Positions 8,097 to 14,766 of a stretch of DNA of 21,152 bases are shown piece after piece. The position numbers and the translations under genes were made by a program. The notes below the pieces were generated by a model. It saw nothing but the letters and a program-made list of their open reading frames with translations. It was not told the origin of the DNA and searched no databases. The first letter of the stretch is position 1. The number at the start of each line of letters is the position of its first letter. This stretch comes from Aureococcus anophagefferens (taxonomy: Eukaryota > Sar > Pelagophyceae > Pelagomonadales > Pelagomonadaceae). The stretch lies in assembly GCF_000186865.1 (NCBI RefSeq), contig NW_008705577.1, positions 127,620-148,771 on the forward strand. Direction: 5' to 3'.

Positions 8097-8522
8097 TCAC
8101 GCCAAAGATGCGGGCTTTCCGCACCGCGGACAGATGCGGAGCTCGCGCGCGCACGTCGAGCAGGAGACGCAGCAGTTGCACGACAGCGCGACGTCGCGCC
8201 GGCGCGTCCGGCAGATCAGGCACGGGCGCTGCAGGTCATCGAAGAGGTCGCGCTCGCGCGTCTCCGTTCGCACGCGGCCGAGCGCGTCTTCGAGTAGGTG
8301 CCCGAGCGCGCGCTCCTTCGCGAAATCGTCGGCGAGGACCTCCGCGTGCGCGAGGCGCGAACCCGTTCCGATGCTCGCGCGGGGGAACCGTCGGTGCACT
8401 TGTTCCGACGCGACCATCGTGTAGCTGAATGGCTCGAGCTCGTCGCGAGCGTCGTTCTCCAACCCCAGGTCTGCGGCGGTCTTGAGCCAACGTCGCTCCG
8501 CACACTTTGCCAAGGTGTCCAT
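8097..8522 (-). CDS. Small C-terminal RING-finger protein
   Basis: 141 residues from the ATG at 8522. The N-terminal 95 residues are helical and charged, with no recognised domain. The C-terminus is a compact RING: C101-x2-C104-x10-C115-x-C117-x3-C121-x2-C124-x6-C131-x2-C134. Spacing matches the short IAP/MULAN-style C3HC4 RINGs that sit at protein ends. The usual histidine of the third ligand pair is replaced by Cys, giving eight cysteines. RINGs of this type recruit E2 enzymes in ubiquitin transfer, so an E3 ligase is the likely role. An all-Cys ligand set is uncommon but compatible with two zinc ions. The target is unknown. The next gene on the same strand ends 400 bp upstream. Confidence 0.75.
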   Translation of the reverse strand: MDTLAKCAERRWLKTAADLGLENDARDELEPFSYTMVASEQVHRRFPRASIGTGSRLAHAEVLADDFAKERALGHLLEDALGRVRTETRERDLFDDLQRPCLICRTRRRDVALSCNCCVSCSTCARELRICPRCGKPASLA

Positions 8523-8922
8523 GTTTGAGATGTGAGGTCGCCGGTGCGGGGGCTGATGAAATAGTTAGTCGTTCAACATGAAGATTTTGTTGAACTTCAA
8601 TCATCAAGTTGAAGCTACAAATCCCTGGAACTTGAAGAAACTAGTACAACGTGCTCCTTGGCGCCCGCCGGCCGCAGCCGCAATGACACCGAAGCGCCAC
8701 TGGCGCCGCCTTGTCCGAAATTCGGGCATTGTGGCCGGTTTTGAGAAAAAAATTCTCCGATGACCGTCAAAATTTGTACTGCGCGCGCGGCCGCACGCGT
8801 CCGTAGGCGCACTAGGACGCCCAAAAAAAACCTCGCCCCGCCCCCAAATCTAGTCTAGTTAGTCGGCATGGTGTCTACCCTAGTTAAAATAATTGCCCTT
8901 TGGTGGGACCCACCTTTCAAAT
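8523..8922. other. 400-bp AT-richer spacer upstream of the RING gene
   Basis: Both flanking genes lie on the minus strand, so this should hold the RING promoter and the 3' end of the Cys-rich gene. It is markedly richer in A/T than its surroundings, with A-runs at 8746-8752 and 8822-8830. The 10-mer TAGTTAGTCG occurs at 8562-8571 and 8856-8865. A perfect 6-bp-arm palindrome, GGTGGG-A-CCCACC, sits at 8902-8914 and resembles the hairpin inside the introner at 1051-1071. No ORF here is convincing. Confidence 0.45.
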
Positions 8923-10101
8923 TCAATCAAGAGTGTGGGACGGCGAGAGCGTGGGCGCCGCCGTGGGGGCGGCCGTCGGGCTGGTCGTGGGAGCCGAAGA
9001 TGGCGAGAGCGTGGGCGCCTCGGTCGGCGCCGCCGTGGGGGCGGCCGTCGGGCTGGTCGTGGGAGCCGCGGTCGGCGAGAGCGTGGGCGCCTCGGTCGGC
9101 GCCGCCGTGGGGGCGGCCGTCGGGCTGGTCGTGGGAGCCGAGGACGGCGAGAGCGTGGGCGCCTCGGTGGGGGCGGCCGTCGGGCTGGTCGTGGGAGCCG
9201 AAGATGGCGAGAGCGTGATCGTGGGTGCTTCGGTGGGCGCCGCCGTGGGGGCGGCCGTCGGGCTGGTCGTGGGAGCCGAGGACGGCGCGGCCGTCGGGTT
9301 CGCGGACGGCGCGGGCGTCGGCTTCGAGGACGGCGCGGGCGTCGGCTTCGAGGACGGCGCGGGCGTCGGCTTCGAGGACGGCGAGGCCGACGGCTTCGAG
9401 GACGGCGCGGGCGTCGGCTTCGCGGACGGCGCGGGCGACGGCTTGGCGGACGGCGACGCCGACGGCTTGGCGGACGGTTCGGGCGCGACCTCGAAGGCGA
9501 CGGTCGTCGACGTCTCGCCGACGACGGCCTCCTCCTCGTCGGCCGAGGTCGTCGTGGTCGTCGCCGCGGGCTGGTGGTCGGCGCACGCCTCCGGGCAGGC
9601 CTCGTGGGCCGCGCGCCCGTCCTCGCCGACGATGCCGCAGCGGCGCGCGGGGTTGCGCTCGACGTTGTGGCAGGTCTTGATCTTGCCCTTCGTGTTGAAG
9701 GTCCAGACGGCGGGCGCCTCCGTGCACGCCTCGCAGCACGCCTGCTTGCCCGTGACGCCGAGCGAGCCCGTCTTCTTGCACCGCTTGAGCACCTTGCCCT
9801 TCCAGTGGTTGGGATGGTGAAGCTTGCGGCCCGCGAGCCGAGCGCAGTCGTTCGAGGGGTTCCTGCCCCAGTGCCACGTCGGGTCGTCGCCGCAGCAGAC
9901 GCCGCACGCCGCGGGGCACGCGTCGCGCGCGAGCACGCCGTCGGCGCCCGCCTTGCCGCAGCGGCCCGGCCGCGCGCGCACCCAGAGGCAGTCCTTCTTG
10001 TTGCGCCCCTTGTAGCGCCAGGACGTGGAGTCGGTGCCGGGGCACGCGGGGAGCGCGTTGGCGGCGAAGGCGACGAGCACGAACTTGAGGAGATGATGCA
10101 T
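8923..10101 (-). CDS. Secreted Cys-repeat protein with Pro/Thr/Ser stalk
   Basis: 392 residues from the ATG at 10101. Residues 1-16 (MHHLLKFVLVAFAANA) are a clear signal peptide. Three related Cys repeats follow at about 20-70, 76-126 and 133-173. They share the pattern W..(x)GRN/K..(D/T)C...RC.....G..A..AC..AC. This resembles lineage-specific extracellular repeats of stramenopile proteins and is loosely like ShK-type domains. A short Thr run and an acidic segment lead into a stalk. Eight units of 8 residues of the SSKPTPAP type span 210-273, then five units of 20-26 residues of the SSAPTTSPTAAPTAAPTEAP type span from 274 on. The stalk should be extended and heavily O-glycosylated. The protein ends abruptly (SPSHTLD) exactly where the sequence leaves the repeat and enters AT-rich DNA. 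There is no transmembrane segment or GPI signal, so it is probably a cell-wall or matrix protein. Confidence 0.8.
   Translation of the reverse strand: MHHLLKFVLVAFAANALPACPGTDSTSWRYKGRNKKDCLWVRARPGRCGKAGADGVLARDACPAACGVCCGDDPTWHWGRNPSNDCARLAGRKLHHPNHWKGKVLKRCKKTGSLGVTGKQACCEACTEAPAVWTFNTKGKIKTCHNVERNPARRCGIVGEDGRAAHEACPEACADHQPAATTTTTSADEEEAVVGETSTTVAFEVAPEPSAKPSASPSAKPSPAPSAKPTPAPSSKPSASPSSKPTPAPSSKPTPAPSSKPTPAPSANPTAAPSSAPTTSPTAAPTAAPTEAPTITLSPSSAPTTSPTAAPTEAPTLSPSSAPTTSPTAAPTAAPTEAPTLSPTAAPTTSPTAAPTAAPTEAPTLSPSSAPTTSPTAAPTAAPTLSPSHTLD
8926..9282. repeat. Tandem repeat of about 72 bp, coding, about 5 units
   Basis: Near-identical units read in sense as SSAPTTSP-TAAPTAAPTEAPTLSP. Unit lengths vary in whole codons (24, 20 and 26 residues), so the frame is always kept. 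Units differ by loss of one TAAP block or gain of a Thr-Ile pair. This is the pattern of an expanding and contracting coding minisatellite. Confidence 0.85.
9283..9474. repeat. 24-bp coding tandem repeat, 8 units
   Basis: Eight consecutive 24-bp units encode 8-residue blocks: SAKPSASP, SAKPSPAP, SAKPTPAP, SSKPSASP, SSKPTPAP three times, then SANPTAAP. The three identical blocks in the middle suggest recent duplication. The array lies next to the 72-bp array in the same gene. Confidence 0.85.
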
Positions 10102-10848
10102 GACCTACGAGCGGGTTCGTCGTGGACGCCCGGCCTGAGGTCGTCGTGCGCGCGCGCGCGGACGTCGTGGGGCGCGCGGATTTCGCGGGCCCGCTCGGCT
10201 CCGCCGCGAAGGACGTCGGTCGATCGAAGATCGAAGTCGGTTCGCCGAACGAGCGGAGCCGCGAGGCCCCCGGGGGGGAGGGGATGTAGCGAAGTGGCCC
10301 TCGCCGCCCCCCGGGCCGACGACGACCGCGCCCCGGGGGATGACGCCCCCCCCCGGGGGGCGGAACGGGCGAAATGGTGGTCGTGGCGAACGTTTTGATT
10401 GGGGCGTCGCGCGCGTCGCGAAAACGGCGCGTAAAAGCGGGGCGTTTCTTTCGGGGGACGTATTGGGACACCGGGAGGCCACGAGAGAGGTACGAGGTCT
10501 AGTGAGAGGTGTGGCGGGCGTGCGCACGTCGATTTTGAGTCGACGCAACGTGCGCACGCTGCACGAACCAGAGGTAACCAGGCTCGAGCCACGAGACGGG
10601 GGCCACGGCAGGCTCGGGCTCCGGCACGGTAAATGCGCTCCGGGCACGCGGCCCGGCACGGGCCCGGCACTCGGCACGGGCCCCCGGGCACGGGCCGGGC
10701 ACGGGCCACGCGGCCCGGCACGGGCCCGGCATTCGGCACGGGCCCCGGGCACGGGCCGGGCACGGGCCGGGGAGGCCCGGCACCGGGCCCGGCACGGGGC
10801 CCTGGGCACGGGCCGGGGCCAGTTGCCTCCATCTCACGGTAGGTCTTA
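10102..10848. other. GC-extreme 747-bp spacer with minisatellite
   Basis: This lies between the start of the Cys-rich gene and the stop of the MsrA-like gene, both on the minus strand. The part nearest 10101 should be the Cys-rich gene's promoter and leader. Features seen: long C and G runs around 10268-10360; a 10-bp perfect palindrome, CGTGCGCACG, twice (10519-10528 and 10549-10558); and the minisatellite at 10641-10820. Open frames through it are Arg/Pro/Gly low complexity and are not credible genes. Confidence 0.6.
10641..10820. repeat. GC-only minisatellite (GGCACGGGCCS, 62-63 bp higher-order unit)
   Basis: Short units of about 11-12 bp (CGGCACGGGCCC, GGGCACGGGCCG) are nested in a longer unit. 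One copy spans about 10645-10707, the next about 10708-10769, with a degraded partial copy to 10820. The two full copies differ by one substitution (ACTCGG versus ATTCGG) and one C in a run, so the duplication is recent. It lies outside genes. Confidence 0.8.
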
Positions 10849-11586
10849 CTACCAAGACCCCGCGACGACGGCGACGCAGCCGTTGGCCTCGCTGCAGGGG
10901 AAGTACACGTAGCCGCACGTCTTCGACTCGCAGGCCGTCGTCGTGATGGGGCGGTAGGCCTTCTCGAAGAACGCGCCGCGGCCGTTCTTCTTGAGGAGCT
11001 TCTCGTAGGCCTTCTCCGACGTCTTGTAGAAGTCCTGGGCCGCCGGGTCGGCGACGAAGGCCCGCGGCGACGCGTCGAGGACCTCGACGACGTAGGACTT
11101 GTCCTTGCCGTAGACGCCGGACGCCTCCATGAGGCGCATGGCCTCGAGCGCGACCGCGCGCTCGTCGGCGTCGCGCGTCCAGACGACGGGCCGGTACGCG
11201 GCGCCCGTCTCCGTCGCGTCGGCGGGGAACTGGTCGACGCGCGTCGGGTCGACGTTGCGCAGGTACGTGCCCACGAGGAGCTTGTAGGTGCACTTCGCGG
11301 GGTTGTAGGTCACGCGGACCGCGCGCGTCGCGGCGTCGTCGTCGAGCCGGCCGACCTCGACGCTCTTCACGCCTTTGTATTTGATCTCGTCGAACCACGG
11401 CTGCAGGAAGATGGGATTGCCGCCGCTGAAGATGGCCTCGCGCGGCTCCTCGGCGGCCGCGAGGTGCGGCGCCAGCGGCAGCGCCGCGACGCCGCCGAGG
11501 AGCGCGCGCCGCGACGCGGCCGCTCGTCGACCGCTCGGTCGCATCGCGGCGGCCAGGCCGATGCACGCGACGATGAGCGCTCGCAT
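10849..11586 (-). CDS. Lumen-targeted MsrA-fold protein lacking the catalytic Cys
   Basis: 245 residues from the ATG at 11586. Residues 1-14 (MRALIVACIGLAAA) resemble a signal peptide, 15-26 a short basic transit segment, and 26-45 (RRALLGGVAALPLAPHLAAA) a twin-arginine lumen signal. Together they suggest ER, then plastid, then thylakoid lumen. Residues 50-185 follow peptide methionine sulfoxide reductase A: VRVTYNPAKCTYKLLVGTYL (91-110), NVDPTRVDQ (111-119) and ETGAAYRPVVW (126-136) match the MsrA segments around 'V.(Y/F)DP...Y..LL..F...HDPT' and 'D.G.QYRS'. The catalytic GCFW is replaced by a Cys-free stretch, SGGNPIFLQPWF (54-65). The Asp of 'DxGxQYR' is Glu. The extra C-terminal part has four Cys. 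It is probably a non-catalytic or repurposed MsrA relative. Its gene is divergent from the coiled-coil gene. Confidence 0.72.
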   Translation of the reverse strand: MRALIVACIGLAAAMRPSGRRAAASRRALLGGVAALPLAPHLAAAEEPREAIFSGGNPIFLQPWFDEIKYKGVKSVEVGRLDDDAATRAVRVTYNPAKCTYKLLVGTYLRNVDPTRVDQFPADATETGAAYRPVVWTRDADERAVALEAMRLMEASGVYGKDKSYVVEVLDASPRAFVADPAAQDFYKTSEKAYEKLLKKNGRGAFFEKAYRPITTTACESKTCGYVYFPCSEANGCVAVVAGSW

Positions 11587-11806
11587 GCTAGAAGAAGGGG
11601 ACGGCGCCGCGCTCGGCGACGACGACGGCGCGGCGGACGGAGCCGCTCTGGGAGAGGAGGACGGCGCCGCGCTGGGCGTCGACGGCGCGGCGGGCGGAGC
11701 GCGAGGGCGCTCGAGCTCTCCGTCTCAAGGTGCCGTCAATCATGCCACAAACGAAACCGGCGGCCTCCCAGCGCTCCACGACGCCACCAGCACCACTGTT
11801 CCCGCC
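11587..11806. promoter_or_regulatory. Divergent spacer with about 60-bp duplication
   Basis: This lies between the MsrA-like start (minus) and the chosen coiled-coil start (plus). A unit of about 55-60 bp (GACGGCGCCGCGCTSGGCG and on) at 11591-11650 recurs at about 11652-11705. The plus frame is open here from an ATG at 11585 and would add 74 residues of Gly/Ala/Asp repeats to the coiled-coil protein. The low complexity and the overlap with the other gene's start codon make this extension less likely. Promoters for both genes should lie here. Confidence 0.45.
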
Positions 11807-13583
11807 ATGCTCAAGCCCAAGTCCCGGCTCCTGAAGCGCACGAAGGCGTCGCCGTCGGCGGCCGCCGCGCCGCCGCCGCCGCCGGACTCGAGCTACGAGA
11901 AGGCGCTGCAGATCGACCGCAGCCACCTCGAGGGCCAGGTGCGCCACTTCGAGCGCGAGGTGCGGTCCATGCGGCTCCAGCTCGCGGAGAAGGACGAGGC
12001 TCTGGGCGCCTCCCAGGCCCGCGAGGCCGCGTCGCTCCAGACCCTCGAGTCGCTGCGCGCGCGGCTCGCCGCGTACCAGGGCGTCCGCGAGCTCACGGAG
12101 GCGACGGAGACGGCGAACGGGAGCCTGCGCGGCCAGCTCAGGGACGCCTACGAGGCGTCGGCGCGGTCCAAGAGCGAGCTCGACGCGACGGCGGCCCTGC
12201 TGGGCCAGTCCTGCGACGAGGCCGCGCGCGCGCGCGACGCCGCGGAGCGGCTGTCCGTCGAGCTCGCGCGGTGCGACGGCGAGCGGCGCGAGGCCGAGGA
12301 CGCGCTCCGGCGCGCGGCCGAGGACGTCGCCGCGTCCAGGGTGCTGCTCGGGGACACGGAGCAGCGCCTGCGGTCGGCGTCGCGCGAGGCCGACGGGCTC
12401 CGCGCGCGGTGCCTCGACCTCGAGCGCGCGCGCGCCGAGGCCGCGGCGGCCGAGGACCACGCGCGCGGGGAGACGCTCGCCGCGCGGCGGGCCTGCGACG
12501 TCGCCGAGGCCGACGCGCGGGCCGCGCGGGACCGGGCCTGGGCGCACCACCTCAAGGTCGCGGAGACGAAGGCGCTCGGCGTCGACCTCCAGCGGCTCGT
12601 GCGGCTCCTCGCGTCGACGCGCGAGTACCGCGCGTTCGGCGCCCTCTGGCGCGACAGCGACGTCGACGTCGGCGGCGGCGACGCCTTCCCCGGGGGCTGC
12701 TCCTACGTCGGGCCCGGCGCGGCCGCGCCGTTCGCGGACGACGACGCGCCCGACGACGCGCCGTCCGCGTGGCGCGACGCGCCGCGCGACCCGCCGCCGT
12801 CCGCGGAGGACCTCGAGCGCGAGTGGAGCGCCTTCGCGGCCCTGGCCGAGGCCCACGGCGCCAACGGCGACCCCGTCGTGCCCCACCGCGAGGACGCGCT
12901 CTGGGCGCCGCGCCGCGCGGTGCTCGCCGCGCGCGACTTCCACCAGACGCACGTGCCCGCGGTGCCCTTCGAGGTCATCCGCGAGTTCCTCCAGAAGACG
13001 AACGCCGCCTGGCTCGCGCGCGAGCGGTCCCACTGCGCGCGGCTCCACGCGGCCTTCCAGGCGCGACTCCCGGGCGGGACGCGGGCGCGACGTTCCCGAC
13101 GCCTCTCTCGTTTCGGCTGATCTTTGGACGAGCGATCGTCTCTCGGAGCGCCTTCGAAGCGTGGGCGCTTTTTCTTCTGGAACGCGCGCGCGCGGCACGC
13201 TCACTTCGAGGCGACGTCGCGTCGCCCCGTCCCAGGCGCGCATCGACGACATGTTCCGCAAGACGCAGCACGGCATGCCCTACGACAAGGTCGTCGCCCA
13301 CCGCGAGAACGCCAAGTTACGGGACGAGCTCAAGAAGGCCCGGGCCAAGCACCTCAAGGGGCGGCCGAAGAAGCCCGTGAGCCGCAAGTTCCCGGACGCG
13401 CCGCGCCGCTGGTTCTCCGACATGCGCTCCGCGGCGCGCGACGAGCTCCTCACCGCGTCGCTCAACGCCGTCGAGAAGATCGCCCAGGACCGCCTCAGCG
13501 ACCGCTCGCCGTCGCCCACGGGGCGAGCGCCGCCCGACTACTCGTCCCGCGGGCCCTACTCGTCCCGCGCGTTCCTCGCGTGA
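11807..13583 (+). CDS. Long coiled-coil protein (two exons)
   Basis: Exons 11807-13060 and 13236-13583 give 533 residues. Residues 1-28 are basic then Ala/Pro-rich. Residues 30-260 are a near-continuous coiled coil rich in Ala, Arg, Glu and Leu. Residues 265-418 are more globular (FGALWRDSDVDV, VPAVPFEVIREFLQKTNAAW). The second exon continues the helix smoothly (LHAAFQ joined to ARIDDMFRKTQHGMPYDKVV), then a basic segment and a Ser/Arg/Pro-rich tail. Without splicing the first exon ends at a TGA (13118-13120) after an Arg-rich run, so the intron is needed. No family is recognised; a cytoskeletal or centrosomal structural role would fit. An upstream in-frame ATG at 11585 is possible but lies in low-complexity DNA. 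Confidence 0.68.
13061..13235 (+). mobile_element. Introner-like intron in the coiled-coil gene (GC-AG)
   Basis: This 175 bp intron has a GC donor (CAG|GCGCGA) and an AG acceptor (CCCAG|GCGCGC). The direct repeat CCAGGCGCG lies at 13057-13065 and 13232-13240, so excision removes exactly one repeat period. No GT donor nearby with a nearby AG keeps the frame without losing conserved-looking helix. The segment TTCGGCTGAT-C-TTTGGACG at 13112-13130 matches the reverse complement of the first introner's core at 18 of 19 bases, with weaker similarity on for about 40 bp. Its termini do not match the first introner's inverted repeats, so it is a diverged or different subfamily. Confidence 0.68.
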
Positions 13584-13640
13584 GACGCCCGCGGCGCCAT
13601 CGGCCGCCGCCCGCGGTACGGCGCGGCCGTAAATCGAAGT

Positions 13641-14465
13641 TTATGTCGTCCCCCGGCACCACGGCGGCATCTCGTAGAGCACGTCGGTCCGCGCGACGTA
13701 CTTCGTCCCCGCGTCCACGAGCGCGCCCTCGTGGAGCGGCGAGAACGGGTGGTGGCCGTGCAGGAAGCAGAGCACGGATCCCTTCTTCGGCGCGACGCCG
13801 GACACCTCGCCGCCAAGGGCGAACTTCGTCTCGCCGCCCGCGAAGTCGTCGTTGAGGTAGATCAGGAACGACAGCCACGAGTGGCGCCGGCCGTCGTGGA
13901 GGTCCTGGACGAGCGCGCCGTCTGTATCGAGGCCGCTGCCCGGCCAGCCGCCGTCCTTGTGCCAGCCGAAGACGTCGTTCTCGCCGTAGCGGTAGAGCCG
14001 CCATCGCCGGTTGAGGCCCGCCACGGGGCCCAGGGAGAAGTCGACGCCGTCGCGCGTCTGCAGGTCGATCGTCGGCGGCAGCAGGCGCTTCGCCCGTGCG
14101 AAGACCGCGTCGTTCAGCGCGTCGTCGACGATCCACGTGACGTTGGCGTTCCTTCGGACGGCTTCGACCGTGGCGGCGCGACACGGGCGCAGCGACGCGG
14201 GCGCGTCCGACGCGTAGCCCATAGCCTCGCTCATCTCTATGATCTCATCGCACTCGTCGTCGCGCAGCACGCTGTCGAGCACGAAGATGCCCTCGGCGAA
14301 ATCGCGCCGCGTCACGCGGCCGGGGCCCTCGGCGCGCAGCGACACGGCGCCGGCCTTCGTCGCGAAGATGGGGAGGTCGCGCTGCACGGACCCGGATTGG
14401 CGCGCGACGATCCAGAACGGCTTCTCCGTCTCGCAGGGAGCTGCGGCCGTGCTTGCGAACTGCAT
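13641..14465 (-). CDS. Prolyl 4-hydroxylase-type 2OG-Fe(II) oxygenase
   Basis: 274 residues from the ATG at 14465. The catalytic fold is complete. RWRLYRYGENDVFGWHKDGG (155-174) carries the iron ligands H169 and D171. SFLIYLNDDFAGGETKFAL (199-217) is the typical strand pair. FSPLHEGALVDAGTKYV (241-257) carries the third ligand H245 and the 2-oxoglutarate-binding K255, with the usual nine residues between them. These enzymes use O2 and 2-oxoglutarate to hydroxylate, most often, prolines. The N-terminal 55 residues are not a clear signal peptide, so a cytosolic or nuclear location (PHD or OGFOD-like) is as likely as ER. The substrate is unknown. The gene is convergent with the coiled-coil gene, 57 bp between stops. 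Confidence 0.85.
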   Translation of the reverse strand: MQFASTAAAPCETEKPFWIVARQSGSVQRDLPIFATKAGAVSLRAEGPGRVTRRDFAEGIFVLDSVLRDDECDEIIEMSEAMGYASDAPASLRPCRAATVEAVRRNANVTWIVDDALNDAVFARAKRLLPPTIDLQTRDGVDFSLGPVAGLNRRWRLYRYGENDVFGWHKDGGWPGSGLDTDGALVQDLHDGRRHSWLSFLIYLNDDFAGGETKFALGGEVSGVAPKKGSVLCFLHGHHPFSPLHEGALVDAGTKYVARTDVLYEMPPWCRGTT

Positions 14466-14766
14466 GGCATGATGGTCACCATCGGAGGGCAGCCATGCCC
14501 CCTTGTGCAGAGCAAATGCAGTTCAAATTCGCAACGTTGAATATCTGTTGAATCAAACGGTTTGGAGGGCTGCGATCTCCGTCGTCACCAAGTGCGCCGC
14601 CGTCCCGCGCGACGCGGCCGGCGTCGCCGCCGCGACCTTCATCCCGCGGGACGCGGCCGGCGCCGCCGTCGCGACCTTCATCCCGCGCGACGCGGCCGGC
14701 GTCGTCGCGGCCTTCGTCCGCGGCGGCTACTAGCGCTGCGACGGCACTCGCCTAACGCCGCCCCCC
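14466..14766. other. Spacer between P4H and SecA genes with 39-bp repeats
   Basis: This 301 bp stretch lies between two minus-strand genes. Its left third (14466-14575) is AT-richer and should be the P4H promoter and leader; it includes the imperfect palindrome GATGGT-C-ACCATC at 14471-14483. Its right part holds the 39-bp repeats. A plus-strand frame (14503-14733) is open but starts at TTG and contains no ATG, so it is not called a gene. Confidence 0.5.
14602..14718. repeat. 39-bp tandem repeat, 3 units
   Basis: Three head-to-tail units lie at 14602-14640, 14641-14679 and 14680-14718. In the plus frame they read VPRDAAGVAAATF, IPRDAAGAAVATF and IPRDAAGVVAAFV, and are followed by a stop at 14731-14733. 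The period is a whole number of codons and the differences are mostly conservative (Ala/Val), which hints at past coding selection, but no start codon is present. Confidence 0.75.

Noticed and set aside
8562..8865. TAGTTAGTCG direct repeat, 294 bp apart, as a target-site duplication of a mobile element
   Set aside because: No inverted repeats were found just inside the two copies, and the flanks do not match further.
8926..9474. Regular repeats as a CRISPR array
   Set aside because: Units are contiguous without unique spacers, code for a Pro/Thr/Ser stalk in frame, and lie in a eukaryotic gene.
8880..10832. Minus-strand open frame of 650 residues through the Cys-rich gene and the spacer
   Set aside because: Arg/Pro low complexity produced by reading the repeats and the minisatellite in another frame; no credible start or domain.
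13076..13231. Terminal inverted repeat GGGACG...CGACGT in the second introner-like intron
   Set aside because: Similarity needs several gaps, the left copy sits about 10 bp inside the direct repeat, and such GC-rich matches arise easily by chance.
14503..14733. 76-residue plus-strand frame with IPRDAAG repeats as a gene
   Set aside because: It starts at TTG, has an in-frame stop just upstream and contains no ATG. Kept only as a repeat and a finding.
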